Below, in pieces: positions 44,690 to 52,774 of a DNA stretch of 61,809 nucleotides. The stretch spans positions 1 through 61,809 of the forward strand of contig CAMFIE010000024.1 of NCBI GenBank assembly GCA_945952315.1, read 5' to 3'. The stretch's first letter is position 1. Every line of letters begins with the position of its first letter. The DNA comes from an uncultured Rhizobium sp. GTDB lineage: Bacteria > Pseudomonadota > Alphaproteobacteria > Rhizobiales > Rhizobiaceae. The notes beneath the pieces are model-generated. The model was not told the DNA's origin, searched no databases, and saw nothing but the letters and a program-made list of their open reading frames with translations. The position numbers and the translations under genes are program-made.

Positions 44690-46126
44690 TCAGGCAACCT
44701 TGTCCGGAGACGAGGTGGTGCCCGAGGTTGTGTTTGCGCAACTGCCGAATTTCCCGGTAAGGCCGGCATTCAACATGTCCCGCAGGTCAGAAGGGTCGCA
44801 TTGCGGCCAGCGTCCGACCGCCGGTTTTTGATGTGCGGTTGATCGCAGACACTCCAGGGCGAACCTGGATGTCGCCATAGGGTCCGTTGCGGTGACCTCG
44901 CGTAAGGAGTCGGCAATTTTTTCTGGCCAATCACCGATTCGAGAAAGAGGTAAAAACACCGATCCCGACCCTTCGAACCAGTAGGATGTGTCACAGAATG
45001 TGAAAACTGGCTTGTTGCGAAGGCGCGCCTCTACCCCCGCACTGCCTGCGCCGACTAGTGTCGCGTCTGTCTGGACGATGAGACTGGTTCCATGTTCTTC
45101 CGGCGGAACAAGGACGACGTTGGAAATGTCCTTAAGCCGATCATAAAACTCAGGATTCCGCGACCCCACCATATGCGGATGCTCCTTGATCACCAGGCAG
45201 AAAGATTCGGCCAGCACGCGAACCATCTCTACGGTCTTGTCTTCATAGTTGATGATCGAGGTATCGTTGACCCAATAGTCAATGGCAGACTCGGGGAAGT
45301 AGCCCAGCGGCATGAAGAGCACCTTCCTGCCATTCCCATCCTTCGAAGCCAGCTGCTCACGCCAATCGATGTGAAACTGCTCACGCGCGGGCAAATCGGA
45401 CATACGTCTGTGTTCTGCAACATAGGGCGTGATTAGGTAATGCATGTTCAGCGGGTCATTCTGTATCCGACGCATCAGCCAGAAATAGACCAACTTGACA
45501 TTATAGCGCAGAATCCCCTTCAGTTGCCGCAATCGGGTACCCTTTGGCCGCTGCGCGTAATCCTGTCGGAAATCTCCAACTGAATACTTTGCGCAAATCG
45601 CAGCGATTTCTTCCTGTGAGGGCGTTCTGAACTTGTGCGGAGAGCCATCACGTCCCTGCAGCACTTGAACGTAACCACTGAAATAAGAATAGACATACGC
45701 GATGTAACGAATACCGCGCCGGGCGGCAAAGATCGACACCAGATGGGTGATGTATTCATCAACCAGGTGCGACAGTACGAGATCAGGTTTGTTGGCTTCG
45801 AAATACTCATGGAGCGTATGCGCCATGGCATGAAGCATCCGAAGCGCATTAGCGCGAGGCAAATTGCGAAGAAGCCGGCACCGGCGGAGCACTTCTTCAA
45901 TTTCGACCTGACTTAAGCCGGAAAAAGTCTTCTGGTTTGCCCAATGATGATAAAATCTCGCTCGAGTGTCTTCGGTTCCTGGCTTTTTTCCGTCGCACAG
46001 AAACCGAAAATCAAACTCGTCTTTCAGAGGCGATACATTCTCGCGAAATTCATCGGCTATGTAGGCTCGACTAAAAACCAGCACGACTGGCAGGTTGGAT
46101 CGCGCAACAGCCGCTTCTTCTCTCAT
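44690..46126 (-). CDS. Kdo/Pse-type surface glycan transferase, capsule_synth-like
   Basis: 478 residues. GT-B-like: an N-terminal domain with VLVFSRAYIADEF and LVLSHLVDEYITH, and a C-terminal domain with VLFMPLGYFPES and FCLVIKEHPHMVGSRN, the E-H-P motif of KpsC/KpsS-type beta-Kdo transferases. It overlaps pseI by 4 bp, which makes it a strong candidate for the enzyme that uses CMP-pseudaminic acid. Kdo and Pse are both CMP-activated nonulosonate-type sugars. Assignment of substrate is inference from the gene pair. Confidence 0.65.
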   Translation of the reverse strand: MREEAAVARSNLPVVLVFSRAYIADEFRENVSPLKDEFDFRFLCDGKKPGTEDTRARFYHHWANQKTFSGLSQVEIEEVLRRCRLLRNLPRANALRMLHAMAHTLHEYFEANKPDLVLSHLVDEYITHLVSIFAARRGIRYIAYVYSYFSGYVQVLQGRDGSPHKFRTPSQEEIAAICAKYSVGDFRQDYAQRPKGTRLRQLKGILRYNVKLVYFWLMRRIQNDPLNMHYLITPYVAEHRRMSDLPAREQFHIDWREQLASKDGNGRKVLFMPLGYFPESAIDYWVNDTSIINYEDKTVEMVRVLAESFCLVIKEHPHMVGSRNPEFYDRLKDISNVVLVPPEEHGTSLIVQTDATLVGAGSAGVEARLRNKPVFTFCDTSYWFEGSGSVFLPLSRIGDWPEKIADSLREVTATDPMATSRFALECLRSTAHQKPAVGRWPQCDPSDLRDMLNAGLTGKFGSCANTTSGTTSSPDKVA

Positions 46127-47166
46127 GCGATCATTTCCCAGCTAACCCGCTCGCCCTTTGCAACGTCGCGTTTCACCGGCTTGCCCAAGATGATGTCATA
46201 GAACTTCGGATCGAGCCCATAGCCAGGACGCACGATCCTAAGATTTTCACTGGTAAACCTTTCGCCTGATTTCATGTCAGCGGCCACATAGAGCGATCGG
46301 CGGAAGGCCCGAGAGCCAGCTTCAGCCTCGGTTCCACCATAGACGACCTGCCCGAGAGATAACCATGCTCTTTCAGTTTCGAGCCGCAGCTGTGCGAATT
46401 CTTCCGGCTCGAGCGAGAAGGTGGAATCGACCCCACCATCCGCGCGTCTGAGGGTGAAGTGTTTTTCGAAGAGGCTGGCACCAAAGGCCACAGCCGCCAC
46501 GGACACGCCGCACCCCATCGTATGATCGGACAGACCGACTTCGCAGCCGAATGTTTCGCGCATGTTGGCGATGGTGCGAATATTGGTATTCTCCGGCGTG
46601 GCCGGATACGTACTGGTGCATTTCAGGATTGCCAAGTCCTGACAGCCGTTGTTGTGCGCGGTGCGCACGGCTGCGTCGATTTCTCCGACGGTCGCCATGC
46701 CGGTGGAGATGATCACAGGCTTTCCGGTGCGCGCGACCTTGGCGATCAGCCGAAGATCGGTGCATTCGAAAGAAGCAATCTTGTAAGCGGTCACCCCTAG
46801 AGTTTCAAGAAAATCTACTGCCGTATCATCAAACGCGGAGCTGAAGCAATCCATGCCAAGCGCTCTTGCGTGGTCCATGATCGGCTTGTGCCAATCCCAG
46901 GGCGTGTGCGCCTCATTGTAGAGTTCGTGAAGTCTACGACCATTCCAAAGGCTGTCAGGATCATTGATCACAAAATCAGGACCGAATGAATCAAGGGTAA
47001 TCGTATCAGCGGTGTAAGTCTGCAGTTTGACCGCATCGGCGCCGGATTTGGCTGCCGCTTCGACAATTTCCAAGGCTCTGTCCAGCGACTGATTATGATT
47101 GCCAGACATTTCCGCAATGATGTACGGGCGGTGGCCAAGGCCAATGCTGCGATTACCTATTTTCAT
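46123..47166 (-). CDS. pseI: Pseudaminic acid synthase PseI
   Basis: 347 residues. NeuB-type TIM barrel: YIIAEMSGNHNQSLDRALEI (PseI rather than NeuB form), AVKLQTYTADTI, VIISTGMATVGEID, LKCTSTYPA, EVGLSDHTMG, and a C-terminal SAF antifreeze-like domain (YVAADMKSGERFTSENLRI). It condenses PEP with the altropyranosamine made by PseB, PseC, PseH and PseG. It is the first gene of the minus-strand run through the transferase. Confidence 0.92.
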   Translation of the reverse strand: MKIGNRSIGLGHRPYIIAEMSGNHNQSLDRALEIVEAAAKSGADAVKLQTYTADTITLDSFGPDFVINDPDSLWNGRRLHELYNEAHTPWDWHKPIMDHARALGMDCFSSAFDDTAVDFLETLGVTAYKIASFECTDLRLIAKVARTGKPVIISTGMATVGEIDAAVRTAHNNGCQDLAILKCTSTYPATPENTNIRTIANMRETFGCEVGLSDHTMGCGVSVAAVAFGASLFEKHFTLRRADGGVDSTFSLEPEEFAQLRLETERAWLSLGQVVYGGTEAEAGSRAFRRSLYVAADMKSGERFTSENLRIVRPGYGLDPKFYDIILGKPVKRDVAKGERVSWEMIA

Positions 47167-48381
47167 GAGCTTTTCGATCCAATTCGCGCTCGCGATAGCA
47201 TAGCTGCCATTTGCTGTCCATCATCGCCGAAGGTTCACACAACTCCGTCGTACCCATTCTTGGGTGGCAACGGATTTGCGCAATTGATGTCTTACACTCC
47301 AGGAAACGTGTACCATAATCGGCCAGCTCACCGTCCACGGCTTTAGTGTTTATCCGACCCCGTTCCTAAACTCGACCGCGGAGATGTCCCGCTAGGCAGA
47401 AGTCGAAGAATTTGGAATCCCAAGTTCAATACCGAACGATTGTCATCATGCCTTAACATCGCAGAAATCGTTCATGCGCGATCGCCCATGTTCGGCAGTG
47501 CGATGAATTGCAAACAACTTATAGATGTGGTCATAGTCGGCTTTGTTCACATTGTGTAGTACCCAACGTAAAGAGATGGATTTTTTCTGCACGCGCCCCT
47601 TAACACGCGCTTTCGGGTGACCGATCGATTTGTTGCGGGATCGAGGACCGGCAGCAAACCGTTCGGCGGAATCAAACAAAGCTGGGCATTCATTTACCTG
47701 ACAGGTTATGCACGTTAATTGGTTGCTGGTGGTAAACCTGAGTTTTTTGGATTTTCCAGAACCATTTCAACATTGGCAGATCTGAAGCCAACCAGACTAG
47801 ACAAGCGGTCTGTCGCAAACATTCACGGTAAACCGTTCGCTTCGATAAGAAAAGGCATTGCCGAAACTATCGTTCGACTGCTGAAGGAATGAGAGACAAA
47901 CCGCCGACGCTACAGCTTGTCTATGATTGTATCGTTGATGATAGGCAGGGAGTTTCTTGTGCGAAATCAACTTCAATTCGAGATCCAGCTGACGAAGTTG
48001 ATCGCGCCTGGCCTTAATGGAACAGAAAGGTTCGACTTACGACCCCGTTTGAATTGGGGTTGATTGATCAAATGCAACGCATAAGCAACAATCTGAGTTT
48101 GGTGCCATTATTGTATCCGGTGCGCTAAAGGTTTGAATAACAGGTTGCTTTTGATCAATCACCCGAATTCTTCATGGCTATAGCTATTCGTCACCGACGG
48201 CCCAGACTGTCTTCTCGACATCATGCTGAGAATGCTTGTAGGTCAGTAACAGAACTCCGATATGAATGCAGTGACGCTACAATCTAAGTCCAGGCGCACA
48301 AAACCTTATCATTTTCGCTCTGTTCCATAATCGGCAACCAATTATTTTTATCTCTTTTGATACAATTTCGTGTTTTGTCTA
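47167..48381. other. Noncoding or decayed region of about 1.2 kb
   Basis: Apart from upstream sequence of pseI (47167-47350), no frame is convincing. A 77-codon minus-strand frame (47446-47679) has no family resemblance. The only clear structure is a 21-bp imperfect inverted repeat at 48058-48078 and 48143-48163. The length, lower GC and lack of genes suggest a scar of rearrangement between the pse operon and the initiating transferase. Confidence 0.6.
48058..48163. repeat. 106-bp element bounded by 21-bp imperfect inverted repeats
   Basis: GGTTGATTGATCAAATGCAAC at 48058-48078 (TGATTGATCA core) is complementary to 48143-48163 at 19 of 21 positions. The 64 bases between are unremarkable. It could be a small transposon-derived (MITE-like) relic or a stem-loop with a long loop. 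No flanking duplication is obvious. Confidence 0.6.
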
Positions 48382-48942
48382 TTAATGTGAAACTCCTTTA
48401 GCTTTCACCACCTTCTGCACGGTCAGGATCAATATCCATAAATCAAACATCAAGCTTTGCTTTTCCGCATACTCAGCATCGTAGGCTACCTTTGAAACTG
48501 TTTCCAATTCATCCCGTCCATTCACCTGCGCCCACCCCGTCAAACCTGGCAGAAGTTTGTGAACGCCCGCCCTGGTGCGCGCCTGGATGAGATCCTCCTG
48601 ATTAAACAAGGCAGGACGCGGGCCGACCAGGCTCATTTCACCTTTCAAGATACACCAAAGCTGCGGCAGCTCATCAAGGCTTGTTTTCCGTAATACTTGT
48701 CCAATCGAGGTTATATGACTTTCGGGGTTGAGAAGGAGGTGTGTGGCAACAGGAGGCGTATCAGCTCTCATTGTCCGGAATTTTGGCATCAAGAAGAGCT
48801 TGTTATCCCGACCAACCCGCTTTGACCAATAGATCGCCGGGCCTGGTGAGGTGAATCGGATTGCACAGGCTATCAGCATCATCGGAACGAACATGACCGA
48901 TAGCGCGATCAACGATACCACAAGATCAACAAGACGCTTCAT
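48382..48942 (-). CDS. Initiating sugar transferase (PglC/WcaJ-type phosphoglycosyl transferase)
   Basis: 186 residues. A single N-terminal re-entrant membrane helix ([18 protein letters not shown]) and the monotopic PGT signatures [29 protein letters not shown] (Asp-Glu pair) and LVGPRPALF. It transfers a sugar phosphate to undecaprenyl phosphate to start each repeat unit. It lies about 1.2 kb beyond pseI, facing the cluster, and closes the polysaccharide set. Confidence 0.9.
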   Translation of the reverse strand: MKRLVDLVVSLIALSVMFVPMMLIACAIRFTSPGPAIYWSKRVGRDNKLFLMPKFRTMRADTPPVATHLLLNPESHITSIGQVLRKTSLDELPQLWCILKGEMSLVGPRPALFNQEDLIQARTRAGVHKLLPGLTGWAQVNGRDELETVSKVAYDAEYAEKQSLMFDLWILILTVQKVVKAKGVSH

Positions 48943-49308
48943 ATTAGTATAACATCCGGCTTCTTAAATTTCCCAAAAACTTCGGATAACCCGAACCGAT
49001 CACCCGAGTTTTCCACATCGAGGCGAGAAGTAGTAAACTTGTTGGTGATTTTCTATTATATCCGGCAGAACGCGTTCACAAGGCTGATAATGTGGGCAAT
49101 AGCTCTTGAAGGCGCGATTGCGCTTCGCAAGCAAAGGCCGAGGCTGAAAATGCGCCTTTATACTCGTATCCTTGGCCTAAGCCGGCGATCAGCTCCACTC
49201 ACTTGTCCTTTGCACCCCTCCCCCACCCATCACCATCCTGAATCCGTCCACCCCGATTGATTCAAAACTTGCGTTGGACGGTGGCGTCATGCCTTGCAAG
49301 GGTGGGGC
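48943..49308. other. Intergenic boundary between island and replication region
   Basis: No gene. Base composition rises back toward the plasmid average across this stretch, from AT-rich near 48950-49080 to GC-rich by about 49200. This marks the right edge of the island. Near 49060 an AT-rich block (TATTATAT) may hold the promoter of the sugar transferase. Confidence 0.5.
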
Positions 49309-49599
49309 ATGGAAAATGTGGGTGATCTTGAAACATCGGAGAGCCTCCCCGCGCCCCTTTACATGGAGCGGCGGGATGGGGCGCGGAATATGGCGCGGTT
49401 TTATCGGGTGAGCGTCGAGCGGGATCTTTATGGAACGCTGATGATCAGCCGTTGCTTCGGGCGGATCGGAACGCGTGGGCGGGTGCTGAGCGAGGCTTTT
49501 GCCTGCGAAGAGGAAGCGTCTCTGCGGGTGGCGGCCCTTTCCAATGCGAAAAGACGGCGCGGCTATGTGATTCTGAATACTGCCGAAACACAGGCCTGA
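49309..49599 (+). CDS. WGR-domain protein
   Basis: 96 residues from ATG 49309 (AAGGGTGGGGC upstream). It is essentially one WGR domain: ARFYRVSVERDLYGTLMISRCFGRIGTRGR, with the W-G-R core appearing as FGRIGTRG, then SEAFACEEEASLRVAALSNAKRRRGYV. WGR domains bind nucleic acid ends in PARPs and are fused to MolR-type regulators. Stand-alone small forms are common in rhizobial plasmids. It lies about 800 bp upstream of repA; a role in plasmid biology is possible but unproven. Confidence 0.8.
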   Translation: MENVGDLETSESLPAPLYMERRDGARNMARFYRVSVERDLYGTLMISRCFGRIGTRGRVLSEAFACEEEASLRVAALSNAKRRRGYVILNTAETQA

Positions 49600-50116
49600 T
49601 TCATGAATTTTGCGCCCTCCCCTCCCCCTTCAGCGGCTTGCAAAATTAATGTCCACAGGAAGCAGAAAACGATGCTCAGGAATGGATCGTGAATTTTTGC
49701 AGGCATATCGCGCGGGCGCGCGCGAGAAAACATTGGGAAATTTCATCGCTCGATTTTTTGCGGAACCAGCACGGGTTTTTTGTGCGGTCTGAAAGTCCGG
49801 CCCGCCTGCTTGACAGGGGTGCGATTCGGCAGTGTAGCGTTAACTATTCATTAACTAAAAAACGCTTGACGGGGATGCGATTCTCTTCCACCGTCATTAA
49901 CGCGGAATTTGGCGCTTTCGGTAGTTATGCCGTAAATGAATTGATTGGCTGAAACTCGCCTCCCCCGCGTAATCGTCTCTCTTGCCGCAGGCGGCAGAAT
50001 CGGGCGAAACTTTTTGAAGAAGCGGCCTCGGGCCGGGTGTCCTGTTGAGGCTGCTTGTTGGCCTTTTGCGGCACTGGAAGATAAGGCGCGGAAAAGTCCG
50101 CGAACGGGTTGAGCGG
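49600..50116 (+). promoter_or_regulatory. repABC promoter region with repeated TTGAC boxes
   Basis: Two copies of an 18-bp unit, TTGAC-A/G-GGG-G/A-TGCGATTC, lie at 49810-49827 and 49866-49883, 56 bp apart (about five helical turns). The first begins with a perfect -35 TTGACA followed 17 bases later by TGTAGC. Between them is GTTAACTATTCATTAAC, a short dyad. RepA normally represses its own promoter with RepB, so these repeats are candidate operators. The 87-codon frame at 49689 is not credible. Confidence 0.45.
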
Positions 50117-51340
50117 GTGACGTTACAGGAAAGACCAGCAGATCAGACCATTGCCGATGATGCCGAGGCGCTGTCCCGGCAGCTTCAGGCCATGCGCGAG
50201 CGGCTGTTTCCGCCGGCCTCGCAAAAGACGCTGCGCAGTTTTTCGTCCGTCGAGGCGGCCCGGCTGGTGGGCGTGTCCGATGGCTATCTCCGGCAATTGT
50301 CGCTGGCTGGCGAAGGGCCGCAGCCGGATGTGGGAGCGGGCGGGCGGCGCTCCTATACGCTCGCCGATATTGATGCGCTGCGTCACTATCTTGCCGGTCA
50401 GGCCCGGGTGAAGGGCAATCAGGCCAAGGCCCGCGCCTATGTGAAATGGCGCGATGAGGCGGCGGGCGAGCATCTGCAGGTGATTTCGGTCACCAATTTC
50501 AAGGGCGGCTCGGGCAAGACCACCTCCTCCGTGCATCTGGCGCAATATCTGGCGCTCACCGGCCACCGGGTTCTGGCTGTCGATCTTGATCCGCAGGCCT
50601 CGCTTTCGGCGCTGTTCGGCTATCAGCCGGAGCTGGATCTCTCCGGCAATGACACGATCTATGGCGCGATCCGCTATGATGGCGATGCGCGGCCGCTGAA
50701 GGACGTGATCCGCAAGACCTATTTCCATGGGCTGGATCTGGTGCCCGGCAATCTGGAACTGCAGGAATTCGAGCATGCCACGCCGCGGGCGCTTTCCGAA
50801 CGGCGCGCGGGCGAGACGGACAAGCTGTTTTTCACGCGGGTGCAGACGGCGCTTGCCAGCGTGGCCGCCGATTATGATGTGGTGGTGATCGATTGCCCGC
50901 CGCAGCTTGGCTATCTCACGCTTTCGGCGCTGTGCGCTTCCACTTCGGTGCTGGTCACGGTGCATCCGCAGATGCTGGATGTGGCCTCGATGAGTCAGTT
51001 CCTGTTCATGACGTCTGATCTGCTTTCGGTGGTGCGCGAGGCGGGCGGCCAGCTGAATTTCGATTTCCTGCGCTATCTCGTCACCCGCTTCGAGCCGCAT
51101 GACGGGCCGCAGGCGCAGATTGTCGGCTTCCTGCGCTCGCTGTTCGGCGAGCGGGTGCTGACCGCGCCGATGGTGAAATCCACCGCCATTTCCGATGCGG
51201 GCCTGACCAAGCAGACGCTTTATGAAGTGGGCCGGGAAAACTTCTCCCGGGGCACCTATGATCGCGCCATGGAGGCGCTGGAGGCGGTGAATGTGGAAAT
51301 CGAAGGCTTGATCCATTCCGCATGGGGGCGTGGCCAATGA
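50117..51340 (+). CDS. repA: Plasmid partition ATPase RepA
   Basis: About 407 residues from GTG 50117 (VTLQERP...). The ORF's TTG at 50045 is less likely because family members begin close to this position (S-R-Q-L-Q-A-M-R-x-x-L-F-P). It is a ParA-type ATPase: N-terminal helix-turn-helix (FSSVEAARLVGVSDGYLRQL), deviant Walker A KGGSGKTT near residue 129, DLDPQASLS, and VVIDCPPQLG as Walker B. It segregates plasmid copies with RepB at parS and represses the operon. Confidence 0.93.
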   Translation: MTLQERPADQTIADDAEALSRQLQAMRERLFPPASQKTLRSFSSVEAARLVGVSDGYLRQLSLAGEGPQPDVGAGGRRSYTLADIDALRHYLAGQARVKGNQAKARAYVKWRDEAAGEHLQVISVTNFKGGSGKTTSSVHLAQYLALTGHRVLAVDLDPQASLSALFGYQPELDLSGNDTIYGAIRYDGDARPLKDVIRKTYFHGLDLVPGNLELQEFEHATPRALSERRAGETDKLFFTRVQTALASVAADYDVVVIDCPPQLGYLTLSALCASTSVLVTVHPQMLDVASMSQFLFMTSDLLSVVREAGGQLNFDFLRYLVTRFEPHDGPQAQIVGFLRSLFGERVLTAPMVKSTAISDAGLTKQTLYEVGRENFSRGTYDRAMEALEAVNVEIEGLIHSAWGRGQ

Positions 51341-52404
51341 CAGGGCGGGACAGAAAGAACAATTTGAAAGCCCTGTTTTCCGCCGGTCCGATCTATGCGC
51401 CGGCGCCGGAAACCAAATCCATGGGCTTTGCCGAGGGCGATGGCGAGCAGACGCTTGCGGGCATGCCTGGCTATCCGCAGGCCGAAGGCGGCCGGGCGGC
51501 CTCCGGCGCGGTCAAGGCCATGGGCCTGTCGCTCGATGCCATCACCCGCGAGGCGGAAGAGGCACGCGCGCTGCGGGCCGCCCTTGAAAAGGGCGACCGG
51601 ATCGTTTCGCTCGATACGGCCCTGATTGCCGCCTCCTTCGTCTCCGACCGGCTGACGCCTGAGGACGAGGATGATGCGGAATTTGCCGCGCTGGTGGAAA
51701 GTTTTCGCGAGGCCGGCCAGCAGGTGCCCATTCTGGTGCGCCCGCTGGAAAGGGGCGAGACCCGCTATCAGGTGGCCTATGGGCACCGGCGGCTGAAGGC
51801 GGCGCGCCGTCTCGGCATGCCGGTGAAGGCGATCATCCGCAGCCTTTCGGATGAAGAGCTGGTGCTGGCGCAGGGCAAGGAAAATGCCGAGCGGCGCAAC
51901 CTCTCCTTCGTGGAAAAGGCGATGTTTGCCAAGGCGCTTTCCGCCCGCGGCCTGTCACGCAAGGTCATCGGCGAGGCGCTGGGCGGGCTGAAGAAAGACG
52001 AGATGTCGCGGCTGGCCAAGCTCACCGATCATGTGCCGGAAAGCATCATCCGCCGCATCGGCCCGGCGCCGAAAATCGGCCGCGAGCGCTGGCTTGCCTT
52101 TGCCGAACTGTTCGAAAAGGGCATCGGCTCCGAACCGGCAAAGGCGATGGATGAGACAAACCGCAAGGGCTTTGCGGCACTGCCGGGCGAAGTGCGCTTC
52201 CAGCGCGTCTTTGCCCGGCTGGCGAACCGGATGCCGAAGCCGAAGCCGGTGCGGCAGGTCATCACCTCTGCGGAGGGTGCGGTTCTCGCACGGCTCGATG
52301 CGCGGGAAAAGGCGGTGAAGATCACCCTTGCCGCCGCACCGGATGCCGCCCTTCTGGAGGCGATCGAGCACGTGTTGAGGGATCGGCTAACGGCGGAGAA
52401 ATAA
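51337..52404 (+). CDS. repB: Plasmid partition protein RepB
   Basis: 355 residues from ATG 51337, overlapping repA by 4 bp (ATGA). ParB/RepB family: box I GQQVPILVRP, then RYQVAYGHRRLKAAR (the arginine-rich CTP-binding region), QGKENAERRNLSFVEKAMFA, and the helix-turn-helix RGLSRKVIGEALGGLKKDEM. It binds the parS palindromes at 1041, 2707, 5289 and 54015. Its N-terminus (RKNNLKALFSA) interacts with RepA in relatives. Confidence 0.93.
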   Translation: MTGRDRKNNLKALFSAGPIYAPAPETKSMGFAEGDGEQTLAGMPGYPQAEGGRAASGAVKAMGLSLDAITREAEEARALRAALEKGDRIVSLDTALIAASFVSDRLTPEDEDDAEFAALVESFREAGQQVPILVRPLERGETRYQVAYGHRRLKAARRLGMPVKAIIRSLSDEELVLAQGKENAERRNLSFVEKAMFAKALSARGLSRKVIGEALGGLKKDEMSRLAKLTDHVPESIIRRIGPAPKIGRERWLAFAELFEKGIGSEPAKAMDETNRKGFAALPGEVRFQRVFARLANRMPKPKPVRQVITSAEGAVLARLDAREKAVKITLAAAPDAALLEAIEHVLRDRLTAEK

Positions 52405-52774
52405 GTCATGGCCGGATGTCCGCCATTAGAGCATTTCCAGGAAAAGTGTCATCACGGTTTTCCGTCCGGAAATGCGCTAAAACAAAGAGTAAGAGCAGGT
52501 TCGGTGAACCCGTGTTCGCCGGACATGCTCTAGGTGGTTCCGGTTTAACATCACCATCAACGTCAACATCGAGACGAGGAAACGCGCAAGAAAAAAGGAC
52601 CTCCAAGGCGTAACCACCCCGGAAGCCCTCTGTAACGTAGCAATTTCAGAGAATCACTTCCGCTTTTCAAAGTCAAGCACTGCCCGTCGAAAAGACGGTT
52701 TGCAGATAAGAAACTCTATGCTTTGAACCGGTTATGCCCTGGCATCCGCTTGCCTCCGGACGAGAGGAACAGAC
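52405..52774. other. repB-repC intergenic region (370 bp)
   Basis: Longer than the usual repB-repC gap. It contains the counter-transcribed RNA on the minus strand (about 52591-52641), its promoter and the repC leader. The first 150 bases include no recognised feature. repC's binding site is AGAGGA at 52763-52768. Confidence 0.7.
52591..52641 (-). ncRNA. Counter-transcribed RNA (incA/ctRNA) repressing repC
   Basis: On the minus strand a -35 TTGACT (52676-52671), a 17-base spacer and -10 TTCTCT (52653-52648) predict a start near 52641. An intrinsic terminator follows: GGGCTTCC (52628-52621) pairs with GGAGGTCC (52604-52597), with two G-U pairs, then six T (52596-52591). The roughly 50-base transcript is complementary to the repC leader, as in other repABC plasmids, where it limits repC translation and sets incompatibility. 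Confidence 0.8.

Noticed and set aside
47446-47679. 77-codon minus-strand ORF
   Set aside because: No family motif, no good ribosome binding site, and it lies in a visibly decayed region.
49689-49952. 87-codon ORF upstream of repA
   Set aside because: Composition and position fit the promoter region; no recognisable protein features.
50123-51337. Long minus-strand frames opposite repA, repB and other GC-rich genes
   Set aside because: They are high-GC shadows of the real genes and encode low-complexity Arg/His-rich sequence.
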